From positions 1-9,093 of the forward strand of contig NCFD01000027.1 in assembly GCA_002281005.1 (NCBI GenBank): a stretch of DNA of 9,093 bases, read 5' to 3'. Position 1 is the first letter of the stretch; each line of letters opens with the position of its first letter. The stretch comes from Acidocella sp. 35-58-6 (lineage in GTDB: Bacteria > Pseudomonadota > Alphaproteobacteria > Acetobacterales > Acetobacteraceae). Made by a program: the position numbers and the translations under genes. The notes under the pieces are model-generated. The model saw nothing but the letters and a program-made list of their open reading frames with translations. It searched no databases and was not told where the DNA came from. This document shows positions 1 to 6,794 of this stretch, piece by piece.

Positions 1-2136
1 CTGAAAGTTGGTGAAATTCGCGGCGTGAAATCCGAGGGTATGCTTGTGAGTTTTCGGGAACTAAGCCTCGGCGAGGACCATGAGGGCATCATCGAACTTC
101 CCGACGATGCGCCTGTGGGCACGCCCTATGCGGTTTGGGCTGGTATGGATGACCCGGTGATTGATATTTCCGTCACCCCCAACCGTGGCGATGCTCTAGC
201 GGTGCGTGGCGTGGCGCGTGACCTGGCCGCCGCCGGACTGGGCACCCTTAAACCATTTTCGCCCGCCCCAGTGATTGGCCATGGCGCCAGCGCTATCATA
301 TGGAAAAACGAATATCCTGAGGCTTGCCCTTATATTTTGGGGCGCACCATCACGGGTATTAAAAACACTGAAAGCCCGGACTGGCTGAAAGCACGACTTA
401 CCTCGATTGGTTTGCGGCCAATTAACGCGCTGGTTGATGTCACTAATTTTTTCACAATCGACCTTGGCCGGCCGCTGCACGTGTTTGATGCTGACAAAGT
501 GACAGGCGGTGTTTTGACTCTGCGCCATGGCGCCGGCGAAACCTTTAATGGCCTGCACGGAAAGCCTGTTAGCGTTGGGCCTGATGATTGCGTGATCGTT
601 GATGCCAGCGGCGTGCAGTCACTGGCCGGCATTGTCGGTGGTGAGGCTACAGGATGCGATGAGACGACCCGGAACGTGTTCATTGAATGCGCATTATTTG
701 ACCGGGTGCATATTGCACAAACAGGCCAGCGCTGCGGAATTTTCTCCGATGCCCGGCAGCGGTTTGAACGCGGTATTGATTCCATGTTGCTGCCTGCGGC
801 ACTGGATGCCGCCACAGCGATGGTGATGCAGCTTTGTGGCGGTAACCCAAGCCTGGTAACTGAGGCCGGTGAAAAGCCAGATTGGAACCGCAAGGCGGGT
901 TTACGATTCAAGCGTTTGAAAGATTTTGGCGGTGCCGATGTTGCACCAGACGAAGCTGTTGCTTCGCTGGAAAAGCTTGGGTTCACCATCTACCGGCGCG
1001 ATGCGATGCATGTGGAACTTGACGTGCCATCATGGCGAAACGACATCGCCAGTCCGTCAGCGCTGGACCAACGTGAAGGCCTGCAAGCCATGCAAGCCGC
1101 AACCGGTGCTGCGGAAATGGAGCCGGAACATGATTTGATCGAGGAAGTGCTGCGGTTGCGCGGACTTGATGCGATCACACCGGTTTCGCTGCCGGTCCCC
1201 TCCGGGATTCCAGCGCCCATGCTGACACCCAAGCAAGTGCGTACGGCGCTGGCGCGGCGGGTATTGGCGGCGCGTGGATTGATGGAGTGCGTGACGTTCA
1301 GTTTTCTCGACCACGACATTGCTAAACTGTTTGGCGAAGCCTCAGATTTACGGCTCGCCAACCCGATTGCCGCCGACCTCGATGAGATGCGGCCCACGCC
1401 GGTGGCAACATTGATACTGGCAGCCGCCCGCAATATCGCGCGGGGCTATGGGGACCTGGGGTTCTTCGAAGTGGGGCCAGCCTATGTAAACGCCACTGAA
1501 CAGCGTCTAGTGGCTGCCGGCATCCGCACGGGGGAAACGCCCCTGTCAGCACTGCAGCCCAGCCGCAAATATGACGCCATGGATGCCAAGGCCGACGCAT
1601 TAACGGTATTGCTGGCATTGGGTGTTCCAGCAGAAGCAATAACCGCCACCGCCGAAGCCCCGAAATTCTATCACCCGGGGCAATCTGGTGTGCTTCGCCA
1701 GGGACCAAAAATTATACTTGGGCACTTTGGCACTTTGCACCCCAGCGTATGTGCAAAACTCGATGTACCGCTGGGCAGCGTGGCGTTCGAGGTATTTCTC
1801 GACGCTATCCCCGAGCCAAAGCGGCGTAAGAAGGCAGCCCCCATATTACCGGCCTTCCAGCCGATCCGGCGTGATTTCGCATTTCTGGTGTCCGCCGATA
1901 CGCCGTCAGATGCATTGTTGCGTGCAGCCAAAGGTGCAGAGCGCACCTTGATTACGAATGCCGTATTGTTCGACCGTTATGCCGGCAAAAACCTTCCCGA
2001 AGGACAAATCTCATTGGCCATTGCCGTGACGATCCAGCCCGTTGATAAGACGCTGACGGAAGTTGAGCTCGAGGCGGTGGCTGCTAAAATTATCACAGCG
2101 GTCGGTAAGGCCACCGGCGGGGTCTTGCGCGGCTGA
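1..2136 (+). CDS. pheT: Phenylalanine--tRNA ligase beta subunit, 5' end cut by window
   Basis: PheT pairs with PheS in an alpha2-beta2 cytosolic enzyme that charges tRNA-Phe; the beta subunit carries tRNA-binding and editing domains. The frame is open from base 1, so the gene starts upstream and 711 residues are visible. Roughly 90-100 N-terminal residues are missing compared with the usual length of about 800. Counting from the first visible codon, residues 1-45 are the end of the tRNA-binding domain (KSEGML, then LGEDHEGIIELP). Residues about 110-285 form the B3/B4 editing domain (ALVDVTNF, GRPLHVFDADK, AGIVGGEA, RFERGID). The B5 domain lies around 300-390 (VPSWRND, then DLIEEVLRLRG). The synthetase-like core with GFFEVGPAY follows, and 615-711 is the C-terminal FDX-ACB anticodon-binding domain (PIRRDFAF). 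An extra stretch of about 25 residues sits inside B5. Its TGA directly abuts the stop codon of the converging gene. Confidence 0.97.
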   Translation: MKVGEIRGVKSEGMLVSFRELSLGEDHEGIIELPDDAPVGTPYAVWAGMDDPVIDISVTPNRGDALAVRGVARDLAAAGLGTLKPFSPAPVIGHGASAIIWKNEYPEACPYILGRTITGIKNTESPDWLKARLTSIGLRPINALVDVTNFFTIDLGRPLHVFDADKVTGGVLTLRHGAGETFNGLHGKPVSVGPDDCVIVDASGVQSLAGIVGGEATGCDETTRNVFIECALFDRVHIAQTGQRCGIFSDARQRFERGIDSMLLPAALDAATAMVMQLCGGNPSLVTEAGEKPDWNRKAGLRFKRLKDFGGADVAPDEAVASLEKLGFTIYRRDAMHVELDVPSWRNDIASPSALDQREGLQAMQAATGAAEMEPEHDLIEEVLRLRGLDAITPVSLPVPSGIPAPMLTPKQVRTALARRVLAARGLMECVTFSFLDHDIAKLFGEASDLRLANPIAADLDEMRPTPVATLILAAARNIARGYGDLGFFEVGPAYVNATEQRLVAAGIRTGETPLSALQPSRKYDAMDAKADALTVLLALGVPAEAITATAEAPKFYHPGQSGVLRQGPKIILGHFGTLHPSVCAKLDVPLGSVAFEVFLDAIPEPKRRKKAAPILPAFQPIRRDFAFLVSADTPSDALLRAAKGAERTLITNAVLFDRYAGKNLPEGQISLAIAVTIQPVDKTLTEVELEAVAAKIITAVGKATGGVLRG

Positions 2137-2149
2137 TCATCCACCCCGC
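2117..2149. repeat. 7-bp GC-rich inverted repeat straddling the converging stop codons
   Basis: GCGGGGT at 2117-2123 is perfectly repeated in inverted form as ACCCCGC at 2143-2149, with a 19-base loop that contains both stop codons (TGATCA at 2134-2139). RNA from either strand could fold here. No T-run follows on either strand, so it is not a canonical intrinsic terminator. It might protect 3' ends or pause polymerase, but that is inference, and a 7-bp repeat in GC-rich DNA can arise by chance. Confidence 0.35.
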
Positions 2150-2337
2150 AATGCCAAAACCCTGAGCGCCGAGGCCAAGGGTTGCTCAGGGGTGCGGTTT
2201 GAATCAACACCCCCGATCAAGCCTACCAGCGATAGAGATTGCGCATCTGCCATCGCTTGCAAGGCCGCCCAAAATTCCGGCTCCAGCGCGATACTGGTGC
2301 GATGACCCGAGAGGCTAAAGCTACGTTTTTCGAGCAT
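2137..2337 (-). CDS. Small ribbon-helix-helix domain protein (66 aa)
   Basis: The 66-residue product carries the signature KRSFSLSGHRTSIALEPEFW (residues 4-23), followed by a helix and a C-terminal SALRVLALR. This matches the short alphaproteobacterial ribbon-helix-helix family (Pfam RHH_4 type). Such proteins have a MetJ/Arc-like fold: a beta strand pairs in a dimer and two helices follow, a fold normally used to bind DNA or act as an antitoxin or small regulator. The specific target is not known. I place the start at ATG 2337 because family members begin only a few residues before KRS. An ATG at 2349 (adding MRCK) is possible, while longer extensions run into hpnN in another frame. The first 17 bases overlap the 3' end of hpnN, so translation may be coupled to that gene. 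No clear Shine-Dalgarno sequence is visible. Its TGA abuts the pheT TGA from the opposite strand. Confidence 0.85.
   Translation of the reverse strand: MLEKRSFSLSGHRTSIALEPEFWAALQAMADAQSLSLVGLIGGVDSNRTPEQPLASALRVLALRGG
2160..2191 (-). terminator. Terminator-like hairpin inside the ribbon-helix-helix gene
   Basis: CCCTGAGC at 2160-2167 and GCTCAGGG at 2184-2191 form a perfect 8-bp inverted repeat around a 16-base loop. Read on the minus strand, the stem is followed at once by TTTT (2159-2156), which resembles a weak intrinsic terminator. It lies within the coding region, about 20 bases before the stop codon, so termination there would cut the small gene's message short. Read on the plus strand, it sits 24 bases after the pheT stop and could form the pheT 3' end, though no T-run follows in that direction. 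Activity is uncertain because the T-run is short. Confidence 0.3.
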
Positions 2338-4912
2338 CTTGCAGCGCATAGAGCAAGGCGGGTAAAAAAATGAAGGTCGAGAGCAATACCGCGAGCAGAC
2401 TGATGAGCAGCAAATACCCCATACTGGCGGTACCACGGTCGTGTGACGCTGCAAGAGTGCCAAATGCGGTGCCGGTGGTGAGGGCCGAAAATAGCACCGC
2501 CCGCGCGGTGGCGGACGAGAGGAAATTACGCATCCCGGCGCGGAAATTCATCACAAAATAAACATTGAAGGAAACCCCCACGCCCAGCAACAGCGGCAGA
2601 GCGATGATGTTCGCGTAGTTTATTTCCAGTCCGGCAAGTTTTGCAAATAGGGCGGTCAGTAAACCCGATAAAGCCAAAGTGGCAATCACCAGCATCATGT
2701 CGCGGACATTGCGGAACACAATGAACAATATAACCGCGATCGCCATGCTGGCGAGTATCGCCGCCTCACGAAACGAACTAAGGATCGTTCCGGCGGTCGC
2801 GATGGTGGATATGGCCGGACCGCCGGCGTTAGGGGCCACCGCAAGCACTGCTGCCGAAAATTGCTTTAAACCTACCGTGGTCTGGGCCGCTGCGGTGGGG
2901 AAGGCTTCAACGCGGACCTGACCGTTTGGTAAAAACCAGTCACGCGCCACAGAGCGTGGCAGATTTTGCAGCGTAATCGGCTGTGGCATGAGCGACTGAT
3001 TTAACCGTTCCAGCTCCCCGGGCAGAAACTTGGTGATCGCAGCGTTCATCGCCATCACCTGCGCGTCGTTATCGCCAATCAGTTTTGTTAAAGCGCCGGC
3101 GATTCCCAAAACGGGTGAATTAGCTGGTAATTGCGACTTAACCTTTAATATGGCGTCGCGCGCCGCCACCATCGAAATTCGAATATCGGAGGCGGTCACT
3201 GGGTTGCCACCGCCGGTTTGTGCGATATTGGTGGTTTCAATCGTTGGCGCCATGATCGTTTGAGCCTGATTTATCATGGCCAATTTCTGCGCCTGATCAG
3301 CGGGTACGAAAGTGGCGCCTGAGATCACACCCGCCACTTGTGGCAACGCACTGAGTTTTTTACTGAGTGAAGCGGCATCTTTCAGGTTCGCCACCAGCGC
3401 ATCAGCGTAAAACGGATTGGTTGCGGGGTTATCGAGTAACTTATTTAAGGTGACCATGCTTTCCGTGTGGGGGTCCTCGGTATCGAGGGGGTTCGCATCA
3501 AAGCCCAACGTGATCGCACCATAAACGCCTGCCAGAGCAAAAATGGCGGCACCGATCAAAACAACATATTTGTGGCGGCGCAGCGTTGTATCAGCCGCTA
3601 CGGCCATTGGTAAGCCGATCGCAACAGCTTCGGCGGCTGGCCGGATGAGGGCCAATAGTGCCGGCAAAAACGTAATGGTGCAAATAAATGCAATTAACAT
3701 TCCGACACCGGCAATCACGCCCAGCTCCGCCACGCCGACAAAATCAGTTGGGGCGAACGCCAGAAATCCGCAAGCTGTGGCAGCGGCTGCCAACGCAATC
3801 TGACCACCGGCCTGTCGGGCCGTTTCGGTGATGGCCAGCTCCAGATCCGGCTCGCCATGGCGTACATCGCGTAGCCGCACGCAAAATTGGATCGCAAAAT
3901 CGACCGCTAAACCAATAAATAAAATAGCAAAGGCGACTGATATAAGGTTCATCACCCCAATCGCCACGGCCGCAAAGGTGATGGTGTAAGCCAGCCCTAA
4001 AATGAGAGTTGCTAAAATCGGTAAAATCAACCGCCATGATCGCAGAGCTAAAAACAACCATAGCGCGATCAGCATCACACTGATCAGGCTGCCTAACACT
4101 AATCCTTGGGTGAGCGAGGCAAATTGCTCGTCGGCCAGTGGAATCTGTCCGGTGTAATCAACCGTGGCGCGGCCATTTTTAACATCCGGCAAAGTCGCGG
4201 CAATGCGTTTTAATGAGGCCGTAGCAACGCCACCAGGCGTTAGACTGGCTTGATTCAGCACAGGGTGTGCGAGAACAAATTCAGCATCACCGGCAATATT
4301 TCCACCGATGAGCGACTGCCAGGAAAGCGGTTGCGGATGACCGTCAGCGGCACTTTGCAGGGCATTTTGCACGCCCCGCAGCGCGGTGTCGTAAGGTGTT
4401 AAATTGGCTTGCCCCAACCCCACACCCTGCGCGATTAAGCCGATGCCATTGAACAAGCCCCTTGAAGACGGGTCGGCTGCCAGTTGCCCGAGAAACGGCT
4501 GCGCGGCAACGATAGAATTGAGCAGTTTCGCCAAATCCGCTGTGGGCAACAGCAGCAGGCCCTCGCGGGTGTAAAAACTGTTACTGGCCGGATATTGCGA
4601 GTCATGAAAATTAGCCTTGTCGGCCTGCAACGCCACATTCAGCGCGGCGGCGGTTTCAGCGGCTTCTTCCGGCGTTTTTGCCCGTACGACCGCGACGATC
4701 AGTTTATCAAATTGCGGAAAATTCGCATCTTCAGCCATTTGCGCCTGCCGCCAGGGCAAATTGGCCGCAAACAGATTACTGGTGTCGGTGTCGACGCTGA
4801 GATGATGAGTGCAATAATTCAGGCCCAAGGCCGCCAGTATCAGCGCAACCACCACCACCCAGGCGGCACGCCGCTGCGAGGCGCCGACAATTCCAACGAT
4901 CAGACTCAGCAA
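2321..4912 (-). CDS. hpnN: Hopanoid-associated RND-type membrane transporter HpnN
   Basis: The 863-residue protein has the architecture of the MMPL/RND-like HpnN family, inner-membrane transporters implicated in moving hopanoid lipids to the outer membrane. It contains one membrane segment at about 18-34, then a large periplasmic domain (about 36-264). Five segments follow at about 268-422, including the conserved GLAVDFAIQF at 335-344. A seventh lies at about 449-470, then a second periplasmic domain (about 472-712) and a final bundle at about 714-856. The second bundle has GVGVSFNVYF where the first has the Asp-containing motif, an asymmetry I recall as typical of HpnN. The length fits the family. 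The start is TTG 4912: the preceding codon in frame is TAA, and AAGGG lies nine bases upstream. The gene is 46 bases downstream of yggT and overlaps the next gene by 17 bases, suggesting an operon. No other hopanoid genes are in view. The DNA looks somewhat more A+T-rich than the neighbouring plus-strand genes. Confidence 0.93.
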   Translation of the reverse strand: MLSLIVGIVGASQRRAAWVVVVALILAALGLNYCTHHLSVDTDTSNLFAANLPWRQAQMAEDANFPQFDKLIVAVVRAKTPEEAAETAAALNVALQADKANFHDSQYPASNSFYTREGLLLLPTADLAKLLNSIVAAQPFLGQLAADPSSRGLFNGIGLIAQGVGLGQANLTPYDTALRGVQNALQSAADGHPQPLSWQSLIGGNIAGDAEFVLAHPVLNQASLTPGGVATASLKRIAATLPDVKNGRATVDYTGQIPLADEQFASLTQGLVLGSLISVMLIALWLFLALRSWRLILPILATLILGLAYTITFAAVAIGVMNLISVAFAILFIGLAVDFAIQFCVRLRDVRHGEPDLELAITETARQAGGQIALAAAATACGFLAFAPTDFVGVAELGVIAGVGMLIAFICTITFLPALLALIRPAAEAVAIGLPMAVAADTTLRRHKYVVLIGAAIFALAGVYGAITLGFDANPLDTEDPHTESMVTLNKLLDNPATNPFYADALVANLKDAASLSKKLSALPQVAGVISGATFVPADQAQKLAMINQAQTIMAPTIETTNIAQTGGGNPVTASDIRISMVAARDAILKVKSQLPANSPVLGIAGALTKLIGDNDAQVMAMNAAITKFLPGELERLNQSLMPQPITLQNLPRSVARDWFLPNGQVRVEAFPTAAAQTTVGLKQFSAAVLAVAPNAGGPAISTIATAGTILSSFREAAILASMAIAVILFIVFRNVRDMMLVIATLALSGLLTALFAKLAGLEINYANIIALPLLLGVGVSFNVYFVMNFRAGMRNFLSSATARAVLFSALTTGTAFGTLAASHDRGTASMGYLLLISLLAVLLSTFIFLPALLYALQDARKT

Positions 4913-4921
4913 TTATTTGGA

Positions 4922-4926
4922 CCCTT
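4922..4926 (-). promoter_or_regulatory. Shine-Dalgarno sequence fixing the TTG start of hpnN
   Basis: On the minus strand AAGGG precedes TTG (4912-4910) with a nine-base spacer. The codon just before TTG in frame is TAA (4915-4913), so no earlier start is possible. Together these support the non-ATG initiation codon. Confidence 0.6.
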
Positions 4927-4958
4927 AAAGACGACCAACTTGTAGATGGGGCGGCGGG

Positions 4959-5267
4959 TCAAAAGTCCAAACCGGCCAGCGCCAAATGCAGGTGAATATC
5001 GCTTAGTACCAATCGCAGCGCATCCAGCAGTAAAATAAGAATAACCGGGCTGATATCGATGCTGCCGAAATTGGGCAGCCAGCGGCGAATGACATTTAAT
5101 GCCGGGTCGGTGAGCCGGCCCAGAAAATCCGCCACCTGATAGACAATCTGGTTACGGCTGTTGATGACACCGAACGCGATCAGGATGGAGATCACCACAG
5201 CGGCGATCACGGCAAAAATATAAAGGCTGATCAGCTCATCAGCGAGCCAGAAGATTGCGTTGACCAT
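4959..5267 (-). CDS. YggT family integral membrane protein
   Basis: The 102-residue protein is a small two-helix membrane protein of the YggT family (Pfam PF02325), which in chloroplast relatives is linked to membrane-complex assembly and in bacteria is poorly characterised. The first hydrophobic segment is at about 12-35. It is followed by the conserved stretch [11 protein letters not shown] (34-44), then [20 protein letters not shown] (52-71), the hallmark of the family, and a second hydrophobic helix at about 72-88. I chose ATG 5267 because the family begins a few residues before the first helix, and GGGG lies seven bases upstream. The frame stays open to 5399 but the extra 44 residues look non-homologous and overlap the intergenic region. 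The gene is 46 bases upstream of hpnN with no visible terminator between, so the two are probably co-transcribed. Function in this organism is unknown. Confidence 0.9.
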   Translation of the reverse strand: MVNAIFWLADELISLYIFAVIAAVVISILIAFGVINSRNQIVYQVADFLGRLTDPALNVIRRWLPNFGSIDISPVILILLLDALRLVLSDIHLHLALAGLDF

Positions 5268-5406
5268 GATATAACCCCAAAAAACCTTGGCGCAGCAGTA
5301 GCGGGAGGCGGGCTTTGAGGCAAATGCTCGCCAAATACTTGACTTGGCCGCAGCGATACGCGATGCCACGCACCGGATGGACCCTTTCGGTTTCAACAAT
5401 CAGATA
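5268..5406. promoter_or_regulatory. Divergent intergenic region between yggT and tRNA-Ala
   Basis: These 139 bases must hold the start signals for the leftward yggT-hpnN group and the rightward tRNA-rsmB group, since the two diverge here. A TTGACT resembling a -35 box is at 5339-5344 on the plus strand, but I see no good -10 box at the usual distance. No terminator, operator palindrome or small gene is evident. The promoter role comes from gene layout rather than from recognised boxes. Confidence 0.4.
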
Positions 5407-5482
<76 letters not shown>

Positions 5483-5495
5483 GGGTTAAATCTTC

Positions 5496-6719
5496 ATGAG
5501 AGATCCTACCCGCCAGGCGGCTCTTGAGCTGCTGAAGGCCGTTTTAACCCGCAATACGTCGCTGGATACGGCTTTGGATGCCCTGCCGAAAATCGATTCG
5601 CGCGATAAAGCCGCAGCACACCGGCTGGCGGCCACAGTGCTGCGTCACACCGGCACATTAAACGCTGTGCTGGAAGGGTTTTTGCAGCGCGAACCACCGC
5701 AGGCGGTACGGCATATTTTATGGCTAGGAGCAGCCGCGTCGCTGTTTTTGGGCAGCCCCCCCCATGCTGCCGTGGGCACGGCTGTGGATTTGGCCAAGGC
5801 CAATAAGCTGGAAGCCTTCGCCGGGCTTATTAACGCGGTGCTCCGCAAAGTCGCCACCGGCGGGGTCGAGCTACTTGATGGTCTGGACATGCCCCGGCTG
5901 GATACGCCGGTCTGGGCGTGGTCAAGCTGGGGGGCCAACGCACGCGCCATCGCCACGGCCCACCAGACCGAGGCGCCGCTGGACGTGACTGTCAAGCCAG
6001 GTGTCGTAATGGATGGTGAGACATTGCCCACCGGATCATTCAGGTTCCCGGCCGGCACATCGGTTACTGAACTTGCGGGCTACACCGAAGGGGATTTCTG
6101 GGTGCAGGATGTGGCCGCTACCCTCCCCGCTTTGATTTTAAATGCACAGCCGGGTGAGAGGGTACTGGATTTATGCGCCGCCCCCGGTGGTAAAACCGCC
6201 CAATTAGCAGCGGCTGGGGCCAAGGTAACAGCCGTAGAGCGCGACGCTGGGCGGATGGGCACTCTGAAGGGTAACCTGGCGCGGTTGCGATTGGATGTGG
6301 AAACCGTGCTGGCGGATGCCACGGCATGGCGGCCGGCAGAGACCTTTCCGGCGATTTTGCTGGATGCCCCCTGCAGCGCCACCGGTACCATCCGCCGCCA
6401 CCCGGATTTACTGCATATTCGCAAAGCCCGCGACATCATCGCCCTGAACCGGCTGCAGGACCAGCTTCTGGACGCGGCTTATCAAATGCTTAGCCCCGGG
6501 GGGCGGCTGGTTTATGCTGTGTGTTCGTTGCAGCCCGACGAAGGCGAGGCCAGGGTGAATGCCGCCTGTAAACGGCTCGGGTTGCGCCATGACCGTCTGG
6601 GGCTGGCTAGTCTGCCGGAAGCGGTGACGGATGAGAAAAACATCCGCACGCATCCGGGATTATGGACACAACGAGGTGGCATGGACGGATTTTTCATCGC
6701 ACGGCTGACAAAACCTTAA
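5496..6719 (+). CDS. rsmB: 16S rRNA (cytosine-5) methyltransferase RsmB
   Basis: RsmB uses S-adenosylmethionine to methylate C5 of cytosine 967 (E. coli numbering) in 16S rRNA before subunit assembly. The 407-residue protein has an N-terminal NusB-like RNA-binding domain (about 5-125) and a C-terminal Rossmann methyltransferase (about 195-405). The SAM-binding motif is LDLCAAPGGKT (224-234), with an acidic ribose-binding residue in AVERD (246-250). The two cysteines expected for RNA m5C methyltransferases are present: Cys293 in DAPCSATG and Cys343 in AVCSLQPDEGE; the latter is the family's nucleophile. The C-terminus MDGFFIARL is typical. Length fits the family. The ATG lies 13 bases after the tRNA-Ala tail and has no strong Shine-Dalgarno sequence. 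A run of eight C bases (5756-5763) lies in the NusB-like part and is read in frame as Ser-Pro-Pro-His. A fused gene follows after 75 bases. Related m5C methyltransferases exist, but the NusB-like domain favours RsmB. Confidence 0.95.
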   Translation: MRDPTRQAALELLKAVLTRNTSLDTALDALPKIDSRDKAAAHRLAATVLRHTGTLNAVLEGFLQREPPQAVRHILWLGAAASLFLGSPPHAAVGTAVDLAKANKLEAFAGLINAVLRKVATGGVELLDGLDMPRLDTPVWAWSSWGANARAIATAHQTEAPLDVTVKPGVVMDGETLPTGSFRFPAGTSVTELAGYTEGDFWVQDVAATLPALILNAQPGERVLDLCAAPGGKTAQLAAAGAKVTAVERDAGRMGTLKGNLARLRLDVETVLADATAWRPAETFPAILLDAPCSATGTIRRHPDLLHIRKARDIIALNRLQDQLLDAAYQMLSPGGRLVYAVCSLQPDEGEARVNAACKRLGLRHDRLGLASLPEAVTDEKNIRTHPGLWTQRGGMDGFFIARLTKP

Positions 6720-6794
6720 GGGGCGATCTCATCGTTCTCTGATATGTCGATAAGCGCCTTGTGAAAGATAGGGCGGGTTAGGTACAACTGTTCC

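Noticed and set aside
330..1433. Long minus-strand open frames opposite pheT (330-989 and 990-1433)
   Set aside because: Ser/Arg/Pro-rich composition and no motifs; they are typical antisense shadows of a GC-rich gene.
1720..1738. Tandem GGCACTTTG repeat in pheT
   Set aside because: It has only two copies and encodes an ordinary conserved stretch (GHFGTLHP). It is best explained by chance and codon use.
2338..2463. N-terminal extension of the ribbon-helix-helix frame by 42 residues
   Set aside because: The extension lies within hpnN in another frame, is Cys/Pro/Ser-rich with no family resemblance, and the domain signature begins right after ATG 2337.
4484..4945. 153-codon plus-strand open frame opposite the 5' part of hpnN
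   Set aside because: It is antisense to a well-recognised gene and rich in Arg/Gln, with no recognisable motif. It is explained by codon bias of hpnN.
5339..5344. TTGACT as a defined tRNA/rsmB promoter
   Set aside because: It resembles a -35 box, but no acceptable -10 box appears 16-18 bases later, so a specific promoter cannot be claimed.
5268..5399. 44-residue upstream extension of the yggT frame
   Set aside because: It is non-hydrophobic, unlike family members, which begin near the first helix. ATG 5267 has a plausible ribosome binding site.
6759..6788. TTGTGA and TACAAC, 18 bases apart, just before the epimerase ATG, suggesting a leaderless promoter
   Set aside because: Each box matches consensus in only four of six positions. 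The weak ribosome binding site makes the idea attractive, but evidence is too thin.
6720..6794. Possible terminator between rsmB and the fusion gene
   Set aside because: Only 4-bp stems (for example CGAT/ATCG) with no T-run are present. Read-through from rsmB is more likely.
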